Below, one piece after another: positions 6,672 through 10,181 of a stretch of DNA of 10,181 nucleotides. The first letter of the stretch is position 1, and every line of letters starts with the position of its first letter. This stretch comes from Deltaproteobacteria bacterium. Lineage in GTDB: Bacteria; Myxococcota_A; Polyangia; Haliangiales; Haliangiaceae. The DNA is taken from contig JACCQV010000841.1 of NCBI GenBank assembly GCA_013813945.1, positions 1-10,181 of the forward strand, in the 5' to 3' direction. Under the pieces are notes generated by a model that was given only the letters and a program-made list of their open reading frames with translations, was not told the DNA's origin and made no database searches. The position numbers and the translations under genes are program-made.

Positions 6672-7628
6672 TCACTTGCCGTAGCTCGCGCCGCCGTAGC
6701 TCGCACCGCCGTAGCCCGAGCCCCCGTAGCCCGAGCCCCCGTAGGCACCGGGTTCCGGGGAGTCGAGGTCGCGCAGCGTGCCGGCGTCGGTATCGAAGCC
6801 CTCGAGTGCGTAGCGCCGTGTGCTCCCCGCATACAGCGTGACGCGCAGCTGCTCCGGATCGAGGAGCCGATACTGCTGCGGCGCACTCGAGACACCGATC
6901 TTCTGGCGGAGCTTTCCCGTCCCGCGATCGACGAGGAACACCGCATCGGGTTCTGCCGTGAACCCGTAGCCTGCGACGACGTAGCAGCCGCGGATCGCGA
7001 ACCGACCATTCGAGACGAGCGGATCGGTGCGCCACAGGACGCGCCGCGCCCGCGGATCAGCCGCGACGAGTGACGAGCAAGCACCGCCTGCCTCGCTCGC
7101 GTAGCTCTGGCATGCCTCGTTGAAGTAGAGGACACCGTCGGCGAGGCGGATGTCCTGGACCTCGAGGTGATCGGCGCGTGACATGAGGGCGTTGAGCTCG
7201 AGTGACCATGCGAGCGTGCCGCCCGCCGTATAGTGGTGCGCGACGTACGCGCAGTTTGTCGCTCCACTCGTCGCGCCACTCAGTGCGCAACTGCCGAGGT
7301 TGTATGGCTCGCGATAGAACGCGAGGTGTCCACCGTCCGCGGGATCGAGGATGAACAGCTCGAGCGTGCCGAGCCGGCGCGGTACGTACGCGGGGATCGC
7401 GGGCCCCGCCCAGTCGCGGCGGTCGCCGCCGGAGAGCGGCCCCGTGGTGTGGTTCCGCATCCGACCTTCGTCGTTCGGCTCGAACGGAGGGTGACGAAGA
7501 TCGTCGTTCCGGCCGCACGCCTGCGTTCCGCGCTGCACGAGCGGGTCCTTCGCGTTCGCGAGGGGGGCGGCGCTCTGGCGATAACACGCCGACATCAGCA
7601 CCCAGCCAGCGATCCACGCGTGCCTCAT
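6672..7628 (-). CDS. Hypothetical lipoprotein with C-terminal Gly/Tyr (YGG) repeats
   Basis: A 318-residue predicted lipoprotein of unknown function. The signal MRHAWIAGWVLMSAC has a lipobox with Cys15. The mature part is beta-rich with segments such as LELFILDPADGGHLAFY, GGTLAWSLEL, IRLADGVLYFNEAC, AVFLVDRGTGKLRQKIG and RYALEGFDTDAGTL. These look like blades of a PQQ/WD-type beta-propeller, but I cannot name a family. Cysteines at 114, 126, 173, 184 and 215 could form disulfides. The last 25 residues are a low-complexity run of GGSGY/GGASY units encoded by 15-base repeats. The gene is divergent from the FG-GAP lipoprotein gene across about 70 bases and convergent with the cyclophilin gene with no gap. 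TAGTGT lies 9 bases before the ATG. A surface-exposed or envelope role is inferred from the lipoprotein signal. Confidence 0.8.
   Translation of the reverse strand: MRHAWIAGWVLMSACYRQSAAPLANAKDPLVQRGTQACGRNDDLRHPPFEPNDEGRMRNHTTGPLSGGDRRDWAGPAIPAYVPRRLGTLELFILDPADGGHLAFYREPYNLGSCALSGATSGATNCAYVAHHYTAGGTLAWSLELNALMSRADHLEVQDIRLADGVLYFNEACQSYASEAGGACSSLVAADPRARRVLWRTDPLVSNGRFAIRGCYVVAGYGFTAEPDAVFLVDRGTGKLRQKIGVSSAPQQYRLLDPEQLRVTLYAGSTRRYALEGFDTDAGTLRDLDSPEPGAYGGSGYGGSGYGGASYGGASYGK
6681..6740 (-). repeat. Four tandem 15-base repeats encoding Gly/Tyr-rich tail
   Basis: Four consecutive 15-base units start with gtag at 6681, 6696, 6711 and 6726; units 3 and 4 are identical, and units 1 and 2 differ by one base. 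A partial fifth unit begins at 6741. They encode five-residue Gly/Ser/Tyr units in the tail of the lipoprotein gene. Such in-frame repeats can change in copy number by slippage without breaking the frame. Confidence 0.9.
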
Positions 7629-7637
7629 CTCGATCGA

Positions 7638-7643
7638 ACACTA
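7638..7643 (-). promoter_or_regulatory. Putative -10 hexamer TAGTGT of the YGG-repeat lipoprotein gene
   Basis: TAGTGT on the minus strand lies 9 bases before the ATG at 7628. It faces away from TATGAT at 7685-7690, so two outward promoters share the roughly 70-base spacer. Confidence 0.4.
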
Positions 7644-7684
7644 TCACTGCCCCAACCATCGGCCAGTCGGGGGCACCGCTCGGG

Positions 7685-7690
7685 TATGAT
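7685..7690 (+). promoter_or_regulatory. Putative -10 hexamer TATGAT of the FG-GAP lipoprotein gene
   Basis: TATGAT is one mismatch from the consensus TATAAT. It is 6 bases before a TTG (7697) and 9 before the ATG (7700) in the same frame, giving at most a few bases of leader. Confidence 0.45.
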
Positions 7691-7699
7691 CATCGCTTG

Positions 7700-8950
7700 A
7701 TGCGATACCTGATCGCGGTGTGCCTGATCGCTGGTTGCTACAAACCGAGCACCGAGAGCTGCTACTACGGATGCGCGACGCAGGGGCAACCGTGCCCGAG
7801 CGGCCTCGAGTGCGTCGCCGGCAACATGTGCGCGACGCCCGGCGAGACCTGCGACATGACAGGTGGCGATGGCGGGATCGATTCGAGCACCGATGCCCCG
7901 GGGACCGCGTGCGGGGATGGGATCGCGACGATGGGCGAGGTGTGCTTCGGTACTCCGATCACGATCAATGCGCCGGGAAACCCGTCGTTCGGCCAGCTCG
8001 CGGATCGGGACGGCGACGGTTCTCTCGACCTGATCTACCTCGACCAGTCGAACTATCGGTTCCACCTCAACAATGCGGGTGTGCTGTCAACGACTGCATC
8101 CGCGGGGCCACCGACCTTCGACGCGACCACGATGCTCACGGCGAACCTGAACGGAAATGCCGGCGTCGAGCTCATCCACACGAACCCGTTCCAGGTCGAT
8201 GGCTTCACGGCGCTCGCCAACATGCAGCACACGCAGCTGTTCAGCTATCCGCTCTCGCAGTTCGCCCCGGCGCGCGCGATGGCATTCGGTAAGATCACAG
8301 GCTCACCGATCGGCGCTCTGGCCATCAGCCACGAGTTTCAGCTCGTGATCTATCGCTTCGATTCGCCGCAGACCATTACCCAGCGGGACGTCGTGCCGAT
8401 CGACTCCGCGGTGGATGTCGCCGTCGGCTTGCTCAACACGGACGCGTTCGAGGACGTCATCCTGGCCACGACCAATGGTGTCGTCGTTTTCCTCGCCTCG
8501 TCACTCAACCTCGGAAGCCCGTCGCAGTGGGGCCCGCTCACGACGGTCGATGACGTCGAGGTCGGCGACTTCGACAACGACAACCGGCGTGACATCGCCT
8601 TCATCAGCGTGGCCACCGGAACGCTCGGAATCTTGAAGGGCCGCCCCGACGACACCTTCGAGCCCGCGATCACGCAACAGATCACGGATCTTGGTAGCCC
8701 CCTCGCTGTCGCAGATCTCAACCGCGACGGTCGGAGTGACGTGATCGCGATCCAGCTCGGACTTAGCCCGTCGGTGCTGATCGCCCGGGGCAAGAGCGAT
8801 GGCTCGCTCGACACACCGATCAAGATCCCGCTCAACGCACGCGCGTCTCACCTCAGCGTGCGCGGCGACTTCAACGGAGATCAGGTCCCCGACATCGTCG
8901 TCACCGACAACGCCGGACGGAAACTGGTCGTGATCCCGTCGAACCCGTAG
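7700..8950 (+). CDS. FG-GAP/VCBS-repeat lipoprotein with Cys-rich N-terminus
   Basis: A 416-residue predicted surface lipoprotein. MRYLIAVCLIAGC gives Cys13 as the lipidation site. Residues 17-82 are Cys-rich (CYYGC, PCPSGLEC, CATPGETC) and end in CGDGIATMGEVC, the CGDGxxxxGExC pattern typical of myxobacterial surface proteins; an acidic, Ser/Thr-rich linker lies between. From about 95 onward come beta-propeller-type FG-GAP repeats with Ca-binding loops: ADRDGDGSLDLIYL (101), GDFDNDNRRDIAFI (289), ADLNRDGRSDVIAI (338), GDFNGDQVPDIVVT (389), plus weaker ones near 150 and 245. Such repeats occur in integrin-like extracellular proteins and bind ligands or surfaces; the partner here is unknown. 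A TTG three bases upstream could also initiate, but ATG is preferred. It converges on the DUF3127 gene with only 16 bases between the stops. Confidence 0.88.
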   Translation: MRYLIAVCLIAGCYKPSTESCYYGCATQGQPCPSGLECVAGNMCATPGETCDMTGGDGGIDSSTDAPGTACGDGIATMGEVCFGTPITINAPGNPSFGQLADRDGDGSLDLIYLDQSNYRFHLNNAGVLSTTASAGPPTFDATTMLTANLNGNAGVELIHTNPFQVDGFTALANMQHTQLFSYPLSQFAPARAMAFGKITGSPIGALAISHEFQLVIYRFDSPQTITQRDVVPIDSAVDVAVGLLNTDAFEDVILATTNGVVVFLASSLNLGSPSQWGPLTTVDDVEVGDFDNDNRRDIAFISVATGTLGILKGRPDDTFEPAITQQITDLGSPLAVADLNRDGRSDVIAIQLGLSPSVLIARGKSDGSLDTPIKIPLNARASHLSVRGDFNGDQVPDIVVTDNAGRKLVVIPSNP

Positions 8951-8966
8951 TCCGACACGGCGCAGA

Positions 8967-9374
8967 TCAGAACGGAATGTCGTCCATGTCGCGCGAGCCG
9001 CCGTCGCTCGGGCGCGGCTCGTAGTCGGTCGGCGGGGCGTCACGTGGATCGCCACCGTTCGACGAACGCCGGCTGTTCGAAGCGCCGGTGCGGCGAGCTT
9101 CGACCTTCCAGACGTCGAGGCTGTTGAAGTACTTCACCTCGCCGGACGGGCTCTTCCACTCGCGTCCGCGAAGGCTGAACTCGATGGACACCGTGTCCCC
9201 GACGTTGAGGCCATCGAGCTGCGCGCAACGATCTCCCGTCAGCTGGAACAGGACGACCTGCGGGTACTTCGGATTGTCAGACATCTCGATGACGAATTCG
9301 CGCTTCGAGAAGCGCTCCGACACCTGCTTCGTCTCGAAGATGGTGTGCAGCTTGCCGGTTGCTTCGATTCCCAT
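8967..9374 (-). CDS. DUF3127-family protein with SSB-like C-terminal tip
   Basis: A 135-residue protein. Residues 3-93 match DUF3127: EATGKLHTIFETKQVSERF, KREFVIEMSDNPKYPQ, FQLTGDRCAQLDGLNVGD, FSLRGREWKSPSGEVKYFN and LDVWKVE. The domain is a small beta-barrel expected to be OB-like. A disordered Ser/Gly/Pro/Asp linker (94-127) follows and the protein ends in DMDDIPF, nearly the acidic tip of single-stranded DNA-binding protein (DDDIPF in E. coli), by which SSB recruits repair and replication partners. This layout of OB-like domain, linker and acidic tip suggests ssDNA binding; that is inference, since the family's function is not established. The ATG at 9374-9372 matches family N-termini; upstream in-frame starts to 9431 would add residues unlike the family. 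TAGTGT lies 7 bases before the ATG. Confidence 0.88.
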   Translation of the reverse strand: MGIEATGKLHTIFETKQVSERFSKREFVIEMSDNPKYPQVVLFQLTGDRCAQLDGLNVGDTVSIEFSLRGREWKSPSGEVKYFNSLDVWKVEARRTGASNSRRSSNGGDPRDAPPTDYEPRPSDGGSRDMDDIPF

Positions 9375-9381
9375 GGCACGC

Positions 9382-9387
9382 ACACTA
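9382..9387 (-). promoter_or_regulatory. Putative -10 hexamer TAGTGT of the DUF3127 gene
   Basis: TAGTGT on the minus strand is 7 bases before the ATG, identical in hexamer and spacing to the site before glnA. It supports the start at 9374 rather than any upstream in-frame codon. Confidence 0.5.
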
Positions 9388-9462
9388 GCTCGCCGGTCCG
9401 ACATCGACGTGAACAATCCGTGATTCGCCACTCACTCCCAGGGCTTGGCTACCACTCCCGCC

Positions 9463-9468
9463 TACGGT
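9463..9468 (+). promoter_or_regulatory. Putative -10 hexamer TACGGT of the duplicated peptidoglycan-binding-like gene
   Basis: TACGGT is 6 bases before the ATG at 9475. It is the least A/T-rich of the eight sites, but the spacing matches. It favours the ATG at 9475 over the in-frame TTG at 9445, which would lie upstream of the promoter. Confidence 0.35.
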
Positions 9469-9474
9469 GCGGGA

Positions 9475-10089
9475 ATGTCGAACTCCACACTCCGGATGCT
9501 GCAAGCCGATCTCAACCTGTACGCCCAGATCGCCAGCTTCGAGCCCATCAAGGTCGATGGCGCCGGCGGCCCCAAGACCCTCGAGGCCCTGAAGAAGGTC
9601 GTCGCCGCGGTCCTCGCCCAGAATTCTCTGATGACCCCGGCCGCGTTCACCACGAACGGCCCCGGAGATCTGACGACCTACGGCGAGCAGATGCGCGACT
9701 GGCTGCACGACGTCGCGTCCAAGGCGCTCAAGGTCACGCCGATGCGCCTCTACAAGAAGGGCTCCGGCCAGGACTGGAACCTCAAGGGAGATATCGCGTA
9801 CGGCGCCGGCGCGGTGCACGACGAGTTCGTCGGGATCCAGAAGACTCTCAACAAGCTCGCGGGCGCGGTCGGCTTCAAGCCGCTCGAGACCGACGGCTTC
9901 ATCGGACCGGCCACGGCCGCCGCGGTCAAGCAGACCTACGAGAAGATCGTCGCGAAGAACGCGATGCTCGGCGTCACGCTGTTCCCGCCGCCGGACACCA
10001 AGGAGGAGGCGGCCGAGTACGCGGCTTTCATCCGCGACTGGCTCGACAAGGTCGCGGTCAAGAACCTCGTCGCCGAAGCCGGCGCGTAG
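9475..10089 (+). CDS. Protein with two tandem peptidoglycan-binding-like repeats
   Basis: A 204-residue protein made of two homologous units, about 5-85 and 117-198, joined by a linker (KVTPMRLYKKGSGQDWNLKG). Each unit starts with a helix-loop resembling the PG_binding_1 fold: LRMLQADLNLYAQ..KVDGAGGPKTLEALKK and IQKTLNKLAG..ETDGFIGPATAAAVKQ, with the typical DGxxGPxT turn. Each ends in a matching helix: MRDWLHDVASKAL and IRDWLDKVAVKNL. PG_binding_1 domains usually anchor hydrolases to the cell wall, yet no signal peptide, membrane segment or catalytic domain is present, so export by another route, a cytoplasmic role, or a part in a phage-tail-like or injection device are all open. Composition is Ala/Lys-rich and soluble. 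I cannot assign a function. The ATG is set by the nearby hexamer and by repeat boundaries; an in-frame TTG at 9445 is less likely. Confidence 0.75.
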   Translation: MSNSTLRMLQADLNLYAQIASFEPIKVDGAGGPKTLEALKKVVAAVLAQNSLMTPAAFTTNGPGDLTTYGEQMRDWLHDVASKALKVTPMRLYKKGSGQDWNLKGDIAYGAGAVHDEFVGIQKTLNKLAGAVGFKPLETDGFIGPATAAAVKQTYEKIVAKNAMLGVTLFPPPDTKEEAAEYAAFIRDWLDKVAVKNLVAEAGA

Positions 10090-10095
10090 CAGCCA

Positions 10096-10181
10096 CTACT
10101 TCTTCGGCGCGAGCGGCTCCTTGGGCGTCAGCTCGAGACGCTTCCGGCAGATCCTCGGTTCCTGCCGGGCGCGGCACCAGC
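10096..10181 (-). CDS. C-terminal end of an unidentified gene, partial
   Basis: Reading leftward from the right edge, one minus-strand frame is open for 27 codons and ends in TAG at 10098-10096. It reads as a basic, Cys-containing tail: WCRARQEPRICRKR followed by a Pro/Lys-rich end (LTPKEPLAPKK). Codon third positions are mostly G/C, as in the real genes here. The gene would converge on the duplicated-repeat gene with 6 bases between stops, the same tight arrangement seen at 6671/6672 and 8950/8967. Too little is visible to name a family. Confidence 0.5.
   Translation of the reverse strand, partial: WCRARQEPRICRKRLELTPKEPLAPKK

Noticed and set aside
9375..9431. Upstream start for the DUF3127 gene
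   Set aside because: The added residues do not match family N-termini, and the -10-like TAGTGT lies downstream of that start.

Overview
The window looks like chromosome from a high-GC, predatory-type member of the Myxococcota (Polyangia; a Haliangium/Kofleriaceae-like organism is my guess). Three things point there. Codon third positions are strongly G/C. Several lipoproteins have Cys-rich N-termini, including a CGDGxxxxGExC motif often seen in myxobacterial surface proteins. The gene mix is a type II glutamine synthetase, a four-helix-bundle (23S rRNA IVP family) protein, FG-GAP and YGG-repeat lipoproteins, and a lipoprotein metallopeptidase beside a GH26 glycosidase. The genus is inference. 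I see no tRNA, rRNA, CRISPR array, insertion sequence or phage module.

Layout: 1-225 (-) partial four-helix-bundle protein; 226-339 spacer with a CACGTG-rich palindrome; 340-1353 (-) type II glutamine synthetase; 1354-1754 gene-poor stretch with a possible decayed reading frame; 1755-3857 (-) gluzincin metallopeptidase lipoprotein; 4000-5316 (+) GH26 mannanase-like lipoprotein with a CBM10-like tail; 5367-6131 (+) class II aldolase/adducin-family protein; 6165-6671 (+) cyclophilin; 6672-7628 (-) lipoprotein with a YGG-repeat tail, whose stop codon abuts the cyclophilin stop; 7700-8950 (+) FG-GAP lipoprotein; 8967-9374 (-) DUF3127 protein with an SSB-like acidic tip; 9475-10089 (+) protein with a duplicated peptidoglycan-binding-like unit; 10096-10181 (-) C-terminal end of an unidentified gene.

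The genes do not form one operon. Most alternate in strand, in divergent pairs (3857/4000, 7628/7700, 9374/9475) and tight convergent pairs (6671/6672, 8950/8967, 10089/10096). Four of the proteins are predicted lipoproteins, so the middle of the window is biased to the cell surface: a peptidase and a glycan hydrolase fired from one divergent region, and two display-type proteins from another.

The strongest new signal is regulatory. Eight of the ten gene starts visible in the window have a TAnnnT hexamer (TAGTGT three times, TAGGCT twice, TAGCAT, TATGAT, TACGGT) only 6-10 bases before the start codon, and no convincing Shine-Dalgarno sequence. That spacing puts the predicted transcription start at or within a few bases of the initiation codon, suggesting leaderless or near-leaderless mRNAs as the default. 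The GH26 gene is the clear exception: it has AGGA at proper spacing and no such hexamer.
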